Shown here one piece after another: positions 34,439 through 42,374 of a DNA stretch of 64,000 nucleotides (the first letter of the stretch is position 1; each line of letters begins with the position of its first letter). The notes beneath the pieces were generated by a model that searched no databases, was not told the DNA's origin, and worked only from the letters and a program-made list of their open reading frames with translations. Source of the stretch: Azoarcus indigens (GTDB taxonomy: Bacteria; Pseudomonadota; Gammaproteobacteria; Burkholderiales; Rhodocyclaceae). Made by a program: the position numbers and the translations under genes. Location of the stretch: NCBI RefSeq assembly GCF_004361735.1, contig NZ_SNVV01000001.1, positions 248,001-312,000 of the forward strand, in the 5' to 3' direction.

Positions 34439-34827
34439 GCGCCGCAGGGCGCCCCCCGCCACAACACACGGCGGGCGGAGATCGATGCAGCAGCACTCCA
34501 GCGCCACGCGCAACGCCGCGGCGATACCCGGCCCCGGCCATTCACCCTGAGACTGCCGAACGCCACTCGCCGCGACTCGCCCCCGGCACACCATCAGCCC
34601 CTCCACCTCAGCCGCCCAACCGCTGCAGAGCATCGCCGTACAGCGCTTCGCGCCCTACCTCCTCCTCCATCGGTCGCCCCCCCATTCCCCCTCCATCGTT
34701 TTTGCACCGCAATACATATCTAAAAAAACCGATATATACTTCGCCCCAATCCGATATGATCTGCGCCCGTGAATGAGCCAGAGCCGCTGCGGCCCGGCCT
34801 CCTACGCGCAAACCCACATCAGCAAGC
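34439..34827. promoter_or_regulatory. 389-bp region upstream of the ArsR gene with repeated CCGATAT
   Basis: There is no gene here. The end is AT-rich; CCGATAT occurs at 34729-34735 and again at 34751-34757, exactly two helical turns (22 bp) apart, and ATATC at 34716-34720 forms a dyad with GATAT at 34731-34735. These are candidate operator elements for the ArsR-type regulator that starts at 34828. Confidence 0.45.
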
Positions 34828-35121
34828 ATGGACATCGACGAAATCATCAAGGCGCTCGCCCACCCGGTGCGGCGCGAACTGTTGCAGTGGCTGAAGGAGC
34901 CGGAGAAGCACTTCGCCGAGCAGGAGCACCCGCTGGAAGTGGGCGTGTGCGCCGGTATGTTCGAACGCTGCGGCCTCTCCCAATCCACCGTTTCCGCCCA
35001 CCTGGCGACGCTGCAGCGGGCGGAACTGGTCACCACCCGCCGCATCGGCCAGTGGGTGTTCTACAAGCGCAACGAAGACACCATCGCCGAGTTCCTGCGC
35101 CGCATCGGCCAGGAGCTCTGA
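34828..35121 (+). CDS. ArsR-family transcriptional regulator
   Basis: A 97-residue winged-helix regulator: IIKALAHPVRRELLQWLKEP, then GLSQSTVSAHLATLQRAELV as recognition helix and the wing TTRRIGQWVFYKRNED. Two cysteines (GVCAGMFERCGLS) lie just before the recognition helix, where thiol- or metal-sensing members carry sensor residues. It heads an apparent operon with an MFS pump and an old yellow enzyme, a common set for electrophile or quinone response. Operator candidates lie just upstream. Confidence 0.9.
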   Translation: MDIDEIIKALAHPVRRELLQWLKEPEKHFAEQEHPLEVGVCAGMFERCGLSQSTVSAHLATLQRAELVTTRRIGQWVFYKRNEDTIAEFLRRIGQEL

Positions 35122-35216
35122 GGGGTAGAGACACAAAGCCGCCCCTCGCCGCCCCCCTCCCGCCGCGGGCCACAAGCCGGCAGCGGATTCCTCCCCCGAC
35201 GACAAGATCGCTCCCC

Positions 35217-36380
35217 ATGCCCTTCCCCCTGCTCGTACTCGCCCTCTCCGCCTTCGCCATCGGCACCACCGAATTCGTCATCATGGGCCTGCTGCCCGAG
35301 GTGGCGGCCGACCTCGGCGTGAGCATTCCAGGCGCCGGCTGGCTGGTCACCGGCTACGCCCTGGGCGTCGCCATCGGCGCGCCCTTCATGGCGCTGGCCA
35401 CCGCCCGGCTACCGCGCCGGCGCGCCCTCATCCTGCTGATGGGCATCTTCATCGTCGGCAACCTGATGTGCGCGCTCGCCCCCGGCTACGACCTGCTGAT
35501 GGTCGCCCGGGTGGTCACCGCGCTGTGCCACGGCGCCTTCTTCGGCATCGGCTCGGTGGTGGCCGCCAGCCTGGTGCCGCCGGCGCGGCGCGCGTCCGCG
35601 GTGGCGATGATGTTCACCGGCCTGACGCTCGCCAATGTGCTCGGCGTGCCGCTGGGCACCGCCCTCGGCCAGGCCGCCGGCTGGCGCGCCACCTTCTGGG
35701 GCGTGACGCTGATCGGCGTGTTCGCCCTCATCGGCCTGGTCCGCGCCCTGCCGCGCGACCACGGCCAGGAAGCCGTCTCCATGCGGCGCGAGTTCGCCGC
35801 GCTGCGCGGCGCCGGGCTGTGGCTGGCGCTGTCCACCACGGTGACGTTCGCCGCCGCCATGTTCGCGCTGTTCACCTACATCGCCCCGCTGCTGGGCGAA
35901 GTGACCGGCGTGTCGCCCCAGGGCGTGACCTGGACGCTGCTGCTGATCGGCCTCGGCCTCACCGTCGGCAACGTCGTCGGCGGCAAGCTGGCGGACTGGA
36001 AGCTGCCCGCCACGCTGGCCGGCGCCTTCGTCGCCATGGCGCTCACCTCGCTGGCCTTCGGCTGGACCAGCCGCGCACTGATTCCGGCGGAGATCACCCT
36101 GTTCCTGTGGGCGGTGGCCTCCTTCGCCCTGGTGCCGGCGCTGCAGGTGAACGTGGTGACCTTCGGCCAGGGTGCGCCCAACCTGGTGTCCACGCTGAAC
36201 ATCGGCGCCTTCAACGTCGGCAACGCGCTGGGCGCCTGGGTGGGCGGCAGCGTGCTCACCCACGGCTACGGCCTCACCGAGGTGCCGCTGGCCGCCGCCG
36301 CGCTGGCGCTGGTCGGCCTTATCACCACCGGGCTCACCTTCAGCGTCGGCAGCAAGCCCGCCGTCGCGGGTTGCAACTGA
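35217..36380 (+). CDS. MFS transporter (AraJ/DHA1-like)
   Basis: A 387-residue, 12-helix transporter with the N-terminal signature ALSAFAIGTTEFVIMGLLPE of the DHA1 group, loop 2-3 ATARLPRRRALILLMG and the motif GVPLGTALGQAAGWRATFWG. It lies between the ArsR regulator (95 bp upstream) and the old yellow enzyme (52 bp downstream), all plus strand. Likely exports a toxic small molecule or sugar-like compound; substrate unknown. Confidence 0.9.
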   Translation: MPFPLLVLALSAFAIGTTEFVIMGLLPEVAADLGVSIPGAGWLVTGYALGVAIGAPFMALATARLPRRRALILLMGIFIVGNLMCALAPGYDLLMVARVVTALCHGAFFGIGSVVAASLVPPARRASAVAMMFTGLTLANVLGVPLGTALGQAAGWRATFWGVTLIGVFALIGLVRALPRDHGQEAVSMRREFAALRGAGLWLALSTTVTFAAAMFALFTYIAPLLGEVTGVSPQGVTWTLLLIGLGLTVGNVVGGKLADWKLPATLAGAFVAMALTSLAFGWTSRALIPAEITLFLWAVASFALVPALQVNVVTFGQGAPNLVSTLNIGAFNVGNALGAWVGGSVLTHGYGLTEVPLAAAALALVGLITTGLTFSVGSKPAVAGCN

Positions 36381-36432
36381 AGCAAGCGAACAAGCACGTT
36401 TTCTCCCAACCAAGAAACAGGAGACCGCAGAC

Positions 36433-37545
36433 ATGGCCAATCTCTACGAAGCCGTCACCGTGGGCGACATCCGGCTCGCCAACCGCATCGTCATGGCGCC
36501 GCTGACGCGCAACCGCTCGCCCAACGCCGTGCCCAAGCCCATCACCGCCACCTACTACGCCCAGCGCGCCAGCGCCGGCCTGCTCATCACCGAAGCCACC
36601 GCCATCAGCCAGCAGGGCCAGGGCTATGCCGACGTGCCCGGCCTGTACGCGCCCGAGCAGCTGGAAGGCTGGCGCAGGGTGACCGACGCGGTACATGCCG
36701 CCGGCGGCAAGATCGTGGTGCAGATGTGGCACGTCGGCCGCATCTCCCATACCAGCCTGCAGCCCGCTGGCGGCGCGCCGGTGGCGCCCTCGGCCATCCG
36801 TGCGAAATCCAAGACCTATCTGGTGAAGGAAGACGGCAGCGGCGAGTTCGTGCCCACCTCCGAACCGCGCGCGCTGGCGCTGGAGGAGCTGCCCGGCATC
36901 GTCGCCGACTACCGCCGCGCCGCCCGCGCCGCCATCGAGGCCGGCTTCGACGGCGTCGAGATCCACGCCGCCAACGGCTACCTCATCGACCAGTTTCTGC
37001 GCGCCGGCTCCAACCAGCGCACCGACGCCTACGGCGGCAGCATCGAGAACCGCGCCCGCCTGCTGGTGGAGGTGATGGAGGCGGTGACCGCCGAGATCGG
37101 CGCCGGCCGCGTCGGCATCCGCATCTCGCCGGTGACGCCGGCCAACGATGCCTCCGATCCGGAACCGCAACCGCTGTTCGGCTATGTCGCCAAGCAGCTG
37201 GCACGCTGGCCGCTGGCCTATGTGCACGTGATCGAAGGCGCCACCGGCGGTGCCCGTGACCACCAGCAGGGCGACACGCCCTTCGACTACGCCGCGCTGC
37301 GCGCCACCTACCAGCAGGCCGGCGGCAAGGGCGCCTGGATGGTGAACAACGGCTACGACCGCGAACTGGCCGAAGCCGCCGTGGCGGAAGGCCGCGCCGA
37401 CCTGGTTGCCTTCGGCAAGGCCTTCATCTCCAACCCGGACCTGGTGCGCCGCCTGCGCGAGAAAGCGCCGCTGAACCCCTTCGACACCGCCACCTTCTAC
37501 GGCGGCGGCGAGAAGGGCTACACCGACTATCCGGCGCTGGCGTAA
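36433..37545 (+). CDS. nemA: old yellow enzyme (N-ethylmaleimide reductase-like ene reductase)
   Basis: A 370-residue FMN-dependent TIM barrel. Motifs: IVMAPLTRNRSPNAVPKPIT, GQGYADVPGLY, VVQMWHVGRISH, the active-site pair in GVEIHAANGYLIDQFL, then GSNQRTDAYGGSIENRARLL and the phosphate-binding AFGKAFISNPDLVRRL. It reduces activated C=C bonds of maleimides, quinones or nitroesters with NADPH in the cytoplasm. AGGAG precedes the ATG. Last gene of the ArsR/MFS/OYE operon, followed by tandem hairpins. Confidence 0.92.
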   Translation: MANLYEAVTVGDIRLANRIVMAPLTRNRSPNAVPKPITATYYAQRASAGLLITEATAISQQGQGYADVPGLYAPEQLEGWRRVTDAVHAAGGKIVVQMWHVGRISHTSLQPAGGAPVAPSAIRAKSKTYLVKEDGSGEFVPTSEPRALALEELPGIVADYRRAARAAIEAGFDGVEIHAANGYLIDQFLRAGSNQRTDAYGGSIENRARLLVEVMEAVTAEIGAGRVGIRISPVTPANDASDPEPQPLFGYVAKQLARWPLAYVHVIEGATGGARDHQQGDTPFDYAALRATYQQAGGKGAWMVNNGYDRELAEAAVAEGRADLVAFGKAFISNPDLVRRLREKAPLNPFDTATFYGGGEKGYTDYPALA

Positions 37546-37561
37546 GCGGCGCAGCCGCTGC

Positions 37562-37639
37562 GACGGGTTGAAGCTGAACCCGTCAGGAAGAAGCCCGCTC
37601 GTGGCACGAGGTGCTTACTCGTGACCGCCGGCGGGCTTC
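37562..37639 (+). terminator. tandem hairpins after the old yellow enzyme gene
   Basis: GACGGGTT (37562-37569) pairs with AACCCGTC (37577-37584), and GAAGCCCGC (37590-37598) with GCGGGCTTC (37631-37639), followed by CTTGTTTCC. The second hairpin has an inner stem CTCGTG/CACGAG. Placed between convergent genes, so it may serve both. Confidence 0.6.
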
Positions 37640-37682
37640 CTTGTTTCCAACGTCGGCAATGCCCCGCAAGGACATCAAGCGC

Positions 37683-38114
37683 TCAACGCCGCGCCCCTAT
37701 CGCCAGCCGGTTGAAGGCGTTCATCAGCGCGATGGCATAGCCCAGGTCGGAAATCTCCCCCTCGCTGAAATGCGCCTTCAGCGGCTCGTAGGCCTCGTCC
37801 GGCGCATGGGTGGCGGCGACATCGGTCAGCGCCTCCGCCCAGGCCAGCGCGGCGCGTTCCCGCTGGTCGAAACGGGCGCTTACGCGCCAGCCGGCCATCG
37901 CGTCCAGCTTGGCCGCCGGCACGCCGGCCGCCCGCAGCGCGGCAGCATGCATCTCCAGGCAGAAGGCGCAGCCGTTGATCTGCGACACCCGCAGATAGAC
38001 CAGTTCCACCAGGGTCTTGCCCAGCGGGCTCTTGTTCAGTGCCTCATGCACCGCGAGCAGGCCGCGGTAGGCTTCAGGGGACAGCGTGTCGTATTCCAGG
38101 CGCTGGGCGTCCAT
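37683..38114 (-). CDS. AhpD-like carboxymuconolactone-decarboxylase-family protein
   Basis: A 143-residue helical protein with the CxxC-H signature of AhpD-type alkylhydroperoxidases (INGCAFCLEMHAAALRAAG) and RERAALAWAEALTDV. It is likely a peroxide- or thiol-handling protein in the cytoplasm. It lies 40 bp downstream of the azoreductase gene on the same strand, forming a two-gene redox operon that is divergent from a MocR regulator. Confidence 0.88.
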   Translation of the reverse strand: MDAQRLEYDTLSPEAYRGLLAVHEALNKSPLGKTLVELVYLRVSQINGCAFCLEMHAAALRAAGVPAAKLDAMAGWRVSARFDQRERAALAWAEALTDVAATHAPDEAYEPLKAHFSEGEISDLGYAIALMNAFNRLAIGARR

Positions 38115-38154
38115 GGTTCATCTCCTCGTTCTGGGCTTGTGCTTGCTATGGCGT

Positions 38155-38802
38155 TCAGGCCGCCGCCCGCAGCGCGGCGGTCCATTCCTCCGCCACCGCC
38201 GCCAATTCCTGCTGCGCCCGCTCCAGCCCGGCGGCGCGTGCTTCCGGGTCGGAGAACTGCATGGGCTGGGCATCGACGAAGCGCGGCTCGGCCACGCCGA
38301 TGAAGCCGAAGGCATGGCGCAGCGCCGGCGTCAGCGCGTCCAGGTGGGCGAACGGCGTGCCGGGCCGCAGATCGGCGCCGCGGCTGGTGATGAACAGCGT
38401 CTTCTTCCCCGCCAGCTGGCCGACGTAGTTGCCCTGGGCATCGATCACGTAGGTCACGCCAGCACGCACGATGGCGTCGATGAAGGCCTTGAAGCTGGAA
38501 GGCATGCACCAGTTGTACATCGGCATGGCGAACACCAGCAGGTCCGCCGCCAGCAGGCGCTGGCACAAGCCGTCCGACTCCGCCAGCACCGCCTTCATCG
38601 CCTCGCTGCGCTCGGCCGCCGGCGTGTAGGTGGCGATGGCGAACTCGCGGCTCACATGCGCCGGCGGCCTCAGGCTCAGGTCCAGGTAATCCACCTCCAG
38701 GCCGGGCAGGCGGGTCCGCAGCAGCGCGACGAAATCGCGCGACAGCGCGCGCGAGTTGGACCACTCCAGCTTAGGGCTGGCATCCACATGCATCAGCTTC
38801 AT
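38155..38802 (-). CDS. azoR: FMN-dependent NADH azoreductase
   Basis: A 215-residue flavodoxin-fold protein. FMN phosphate loop SPKLEWSNSRALS at the N terminus, the AMPMYNWCMPSSFKAFIDAI motif that packs against the flavin, and FITSRGADLRPGTP in the third loop match AzoR/AcpD. It reduces azo compounds and quinones by two-electron transfer. The first gene of the pair with the AhpD-like protein; the MocR regulator starts 109 bp away on the other strand and probably controls it. Confidence 0.9.
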   Translation of the reverse strand: MKLMHVDASPKLEWSNSRALSRDFVALLRTRLPGLEVDYLDLSLRPPAHVSREFAIATYTPAAERSEAMKAVLAESDGLCQRLLAADLLVFAMPMYNWCMPSSFKAFIDAIVRAGVTYVIDAQGNYVGQLAGKKTLFITSRGADLRPGTPFAHLDALTPALRHAFGFIGVAEPRFVDAQPMQFSDPEARAAGLERAQQELAAVAEEWTAALRAAA

Positions 38803-38910
38803 CTTCGAATCTCCGGTTCAGGACAAATCGGGGGCTCAAGGCCGATGAGCGCATGATGGCCAAGCCATGCCATAGTCGACAGAGCCAAGAACCGAAAAAA
38901 GAACTAGGAC

Positions 38911-40353
38911 ATGGACGCCCGCGACTTCCACCTGGAGCCCGACCGCCAGCAGAGCACCCCGGTCTACCTCCAGCTCTACCGCCGCTTCCGCGACGCCATC
39001 GCCCAGGGCCGGCTGCGCCCCGGCGACCGCGTGCCGGCGGTGCGCGCGCTGGCGAGCGAACTCAACCTTGCCCGTGGCACGGTGGAGTCCGCCTACCAGA
39101 TGCTGATCGGCGAGGGCTACCTGCAGGCCCGCGGGCCGGCCGGCACGGTGGTGTCGCCGCAGCTTGCCACCCACGCCTATTCAGCGGTCGCCAGCGGGCC
39201 GCCCTCGCCAGCACCGGCGGCCGCTCCCTCGCCGCTGCTCACCGCCGCCGAGCCGCTGCCTTTCCAGCTCGGCCTGCCGGCGCTGGATGTCTTCCCGCGC
39301 AAGCTATGGACGCGGCTCGCCGCCCAGCGCCTGCGAGGTCTCAATCCCACCGGCATGAACTATCCGGACAACCAGGGCCACCTGCCGCTGCGCCAGGCGC
39401 TGGCCGCTTACCTGGGCATCTCCCGCGGCATCGCCTGCTCGCCGGAGCAGATCTTCATCACCGCCGGCTACCGCAGCGCGCTCAACCTCATCGCCCGCAG
39501 CCTGATGCAGCCCGGCGACCGCTGCTGGTTCGAGGACCCCGGCTACTTCCACGCCCGCGACGCCCTGCGCGCCGCCGGCGCCGAGTTGGTGCCGGTGGCG
39601 GTGGACGAGGAAGGGCTGCGGGTGGAGGACGGCCTGCGGCAGGCGGCGGACGCCCGCTTCGCGGTGGTCACCCCCTCGCACCAGAGCCCGCTGGGCGTCT
39701 CGCTGTCGCTGGCGCGGCGGCTTGCCCTGCTCGACTGGGCCAAGGCCAGCGGCGCCTGGATCATCGAGGACGATTACGACAGCGAATACCGCTACCACGG
39801 CCGCCCGCTGCCGGCACTCAAGGGGCTGGACCGCCACGGCCGCGTGCTCTACACCGGCACCTTCAGCAAGGTGCTTTTCCCTGGCCTGCGCCTGGCCTAC
39901 CTGGTGGTACCGGCCAGCGAAATCGCACGCTTCCGCCGCACCGCCGACGCCTTCGCCCAGGGCAGCCCGGAGCTGCTGCAGGCCACCGTCAGCGACTTCC
40001 TCGCCCAGGGCCACTTCGCCCGCCACCTGAAGAAGATGCGCAAGCTCTACGCCGAACGCCGCGGCGCGCTGCAGCAAGCGCTGCAGGGCCGTCTCGGCCC
40101 CCGCCTGCATATCGACCTGCAGGCCGGCGGCATCCACATCCTCGCCCGCCTGAGGAACGGATCCGGCATGGATGAGGACGACGTCGCCCTCGCCGCCCGC
40201 GCCAACGCCCAGGGCCTGGCGGTATTGCCGCTGAGCCCCTGGTACCTGGGCGCGGGCCCGACCGGCCGTGGCCTGCTGATGGGCTTCACCAACATTGCCG
40301 GTGCCGCGCAGGCGCAGATGCTGGCCGAGCGCCTGCATGCCGCCATCGCCTGA
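38911..40353 (+). CDS. MocR-type regulator (GntR winged helix fused to aminotransferase-like domain)
   Basis: A 480-residue protein. Residues 15-85 are a GntR winged helix (TPVYLQLYRRFRDAIAQGRL, RALASELNLARGTVESAYQM). Residues about 115-480 are a fold-type I aminotransferase-like domain with PLP-binding lysine in GTFSKVLFPGLRLAY and the IIEDDYDSEYRY motif. MocR regulators sense PLP or an amine-linked ligand. It is divergent from azoR. Complete length, no sign of decay. Confidence 0.92.
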   Translation: MDARDFHLEPDRQQSTPVYLQLYRRFRDAIAQGRLRPGDRVPAVRALASELNLARGTVESAYQMLIGEGYLQARGPAGTVVSPQLATHAYSAVASGPPSPAPAAAPSPLLTAAEPLPFQLGLPALDVFPRKLWTRLAAQRLRGLNPTGMNYPDNQGHLPLRQALAAYLGISRGIACSPEQIFITAGYRSALNLIARSLMQPGDRCWFEDPGYFHARDALRAAGAELVPVAVDEEGLRVEDGLRQAADARFAVVTPSHQSPLGVSLSLARRLALLDWAKASGAWIIEDDYDSEYRYHGRPLPALKGLDRHGRVLYTGTFSKVLFPGLRLAYLVVPASEIARFRRTADAFAQGSPELLQATVSDFLAQGHFARHLKKMRKLYAERRGALQQALQGRLGPRLHIDLQAGGIHILARLRNGSGMDEDDVALAARANAQGLAVLPLSPWYLGAGPTGRGLLMGFTNIAGAAQAQMLAERLHAAIA

Positions 40354-40473
40354 TGGCTGCCCGGCTGTTCCGCCGGCGGGCAAGCCCCACGCGGGCGCGC
40401 CGCTTGCAAGCCGCAAAAAGGAAACGAGGCCGCCACCGCAGGCGCATTGCTTTGATCTCCACAGGAGCCCCAC

Positions 40474-40791
40474 ATGGAAACCCAGGCCACCTCCCCCGAA
40501 CCGACCCGTGAAGAACTCGATGCCCAGGCCGGCACCACGCTGCTCGAGTTCGGCGCCGCCTGGTGCGGCTTCTGCCGGGCCGCCCAGCCCCTGATCGCCA
40601 GCGCCCTCGCCCATCATCCCGAGGTCCGCCACATCAAGGTCGAAGACGGCCCTGGCCGCCGCCTGGGCCGCAGCTACCGGGTCAAGCTGTGGCCCACGCT
40701 GGTCTTGCTGGTGGACGGACAGGAGGCGGGGCGGGTGCTGCGGCCTGCCAGTCCGGCCGAGTTGGAAGCGCTACTCGCCGTGCAGCGGTGA
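40474..40791 (+). CDS. thioredoxin-family protein
   Basis: A 105-residue single thioredoxin domain with redox motif WCGFC in LEFGAAWCGFCRAAQPLI and the cis-proline in KLWPTLVLLVDGQE. Cytoplasmic, without a signal peptide. The AGGAG site lies 8 nt before ATG 40474. It lies 120 bp after the MocR gene, so independent or weakly linked transcription is possible. Confidence 0.9.
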   Translation: METQATSPEPTREELDAQAGTTLLEFGAAWCGFCRAAQPLIASALAHHPEVRHIKVEDGPGRRLGRSYRVKLWPTLVLLVDGQEAGRVLRPASPAELEALLAVQR

Positions 40792-40861
40792 ACGGCCTGA
40801 AACCCAGCAAATACAGGCCATTCCAGCCTCCGGGCCCTTTACTTCCGGCGCAACCCAAGAG

Positions 40862-40894
40862 ATATTCCGTATCAGAATGTTTTCTCGGATATCT
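40862..40894 (+). promoter_or_regulatory. AT-rich element with CGGATATCT upstream of the sulfotransferase gene
   Basis: The stretch contains ATTCCGTATCAGAATG (40864-40879) and CGGATATCT (40886-40894). Similar words, ATTCTTATCGGATAAA and CGGATATCT, precede the Tat receptor gene at 51634-51667. Shared promoter or operator elements are possible; the evidence is visual only. Confidence 0.35.
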
Positions 40895-40908
40895 GCAGGG
40901 ATCACCTC

Positions 40909-41721
40909 GTGCCCGCCTTCCACTTCATCTCCGGCCTGCCCCGCTCCGGTTCCACCCTGCTCTCGGCGCTGCTGCGCCAGAATCCCCGCTTCCACGCCAG
41001 CATGAGCGGCCCGGTGGCCGACCTCATCTCCTGCCTGCTGCAGGAGATGAGCGCGCGTAACGAATACTCCATGTTCATCGACGACACCCAGCGCCAACGC
41101 GTACTGCGTGGCGTGTTCGAGCAGTTCTACGGGCCGGACCATCCGGCGGAGGTGATCTTCGACACCAACCGCAGCTGGTGCGCCCGCCTGTCGCTGCTGC
41201 AGACCCTGCTGCCGCGGGCCAAGGTCATTGCCTGCGTGCGCGACATGCCCTGGGTCATCGACAGCGTGGAACGCCTGATCCAGCGCAACGCGCTATCGCC
41301 TTCCTCGATTTTCAACTACCAGGCCGGCAGCACGGTGTACTCCCGGGCCGATGCCATCGCCAACGGCGACGGCCTGGTCGGCTATGCCTACAACGCGTTG
41401 AAAGAAGCCTTCTTCGGCCCGCACGCCGCGCAGCTCATGCTGCTGCAGTACGAAACCCTGGTCAGCGACCCCCAGCGCGCGCTGGCTGCTGTATACGACT
41501 TCATCGCCGAGCCCGCCTACGCCCACGACTTCGACAATGTCGAGTTCGAGGCGGACGAATTCGACCGCCGCGCCGGTACTCCCGGCCTGCACGCGGTACG
41601 CCGCAAGGTCACCCACCAGCCCCGCGACACCGTGCTGCCGCCAGACGTGTTCCAGCGCTTCACCCAGGACGCATTCTGGCGCAATCCGGAGATCAACAAG
41701 CACCGGGTGCGGGTGATATGA
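40909..41721 (+). CDS. PAPS-dependent sulfotransferase
   Basis: A 270-residue sulfotransferase starting at GTG. The 5'-phosphosulfate-binding loop is at the very N terminus (FISGLPRSGSTLLSALLRQN), and the 3'-phosphate-binding region is near KVIACVRDMPWVIDSVERLI (Arg and Ser). C-terminal segment NPEINKHRVRVI. No signal peptide, so it works in the cytoplasm, transferring sulfate from PAPS to an unknown acceptor. It overlaps the next gene by 4 bp (ATGA), and the autotransporter follows, so the passenger of that protein is a possible substrate before export (inference). A small-molecule or peptide acceptor cannot be excluded. Confidence 0.85.
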   Translation: MPAFHFISGLPRSGSTLLSALLRQNPRFHASMSGPVADLISCLLQEMSARNEYSMFIDDTQRQRVLRGVFEQFYGPDHPAEVIFDTNRSWCARLSLLQTLLPRAKVIACVRDMPWVIDSVERLIQRNALSPSSIFNYQAGSTVYSRADAIANGDGLVGYAYNALKEAFFGPHAAQLMLLQYETLVSDPQRALAAVYDFIAEPAYAHDFDNVEFEADEFDRRAGTPGLHAVRRKVTHQPRDTVLPPDVFQRFTQDAFWRNPEINKHRVRVI

Positions 41722-42302
41722 GCGAGGCAGCAGACCAAGCCCTTATCCAGACAGAAGCAGCCCCTCCACCCCAAGACCTGCAGCCTCCCTTCGACACCCT
41801 GCCCCGCATCGGTGAGTTCCGTGGCCACACCCTGGTGTGGCTCCTGGACCAGCACAAGTCGCCCGCCGTGCGCGAGGCCCTCATGGCCTTCTGGTCCAGC
41901 CACGGAGCCATCGCCGATGCGGCCAGCGCGTGGCGGCGGACCTTCGAAGTCGGCGTTGTCGCCCTCGACCCCCGCGGCCAGATCGTGGGCGTCACCTCGG
42001 TGTACATCGATCACCTGGCCTTCGATGGCCAGCCGTACTGGTTCTTCCGCACCTTCGTACGCCCCCGCAGCCGTGTCATCGGCATGATGCCCGCCATGTT
42101 CCAGGGCACCTTCGCCCGGCTCGCCCTGGACTACGCCGGCGAACCAGGCGCGCCCGTAGGCATCGCAGCCGTGACGGAAAACCCCAAGCTCGACACCCCC
42201 GCCGGCAACCGGATCTACCACCGCATCGGCCTGCGCCTGCTCGGAACCAACCCCCGAGGTCTCCGGGTGTGGCGCCGACTCTTCGCAGACGCTTCGCCAT
42301 GA
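41718..42302 (+). CDS. GNAT-like acetyltransferase protein of unknown substrate
   Basis: A 194-residue protein starting inside the stop of the sulfotransferase gene. After a disordered Pro/Ala-rich N terminus (about 1-28), the core shows a GNAT-like strand (QIVGVTSVYIDHLAF) and a C-terminal NRIYHRIGLRLLGTNPRG resembling the last GNAT helix-strand unit. The usual acetyl-CoA pyrophosphate loop is not obvious, so the call is tentative. Coupled to the sulfotransferase and 72 bp before the autotransporter, it may be a second modifying enzyme or a partner of the sulfotransferase. Confidence 0.55.
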   Translation: MSEAADQALIQTEAAPPPQDLQPPFDTLPRIGEFRGHTLVWLLDQHKSPAVREALMAFWSSHGAIADAASAWRRTFEVGVVALDPRGQIVGVTSVYIDHLAFDGQPYWFFRTFVRPRSRVIGMMPAMFQGTFARLALDYAGEPGAPVGIAAVTENPKLDTPAGNRIYHRIGLRLLGTNPRGLRVWRRLFADASP

Positions 42303-42374
42303 GATCAATCCACCCGCTTACGCGCACACAAACAGCAGCTCCGCAATAACAGTCAAAACCACCGGGATGCCCTT

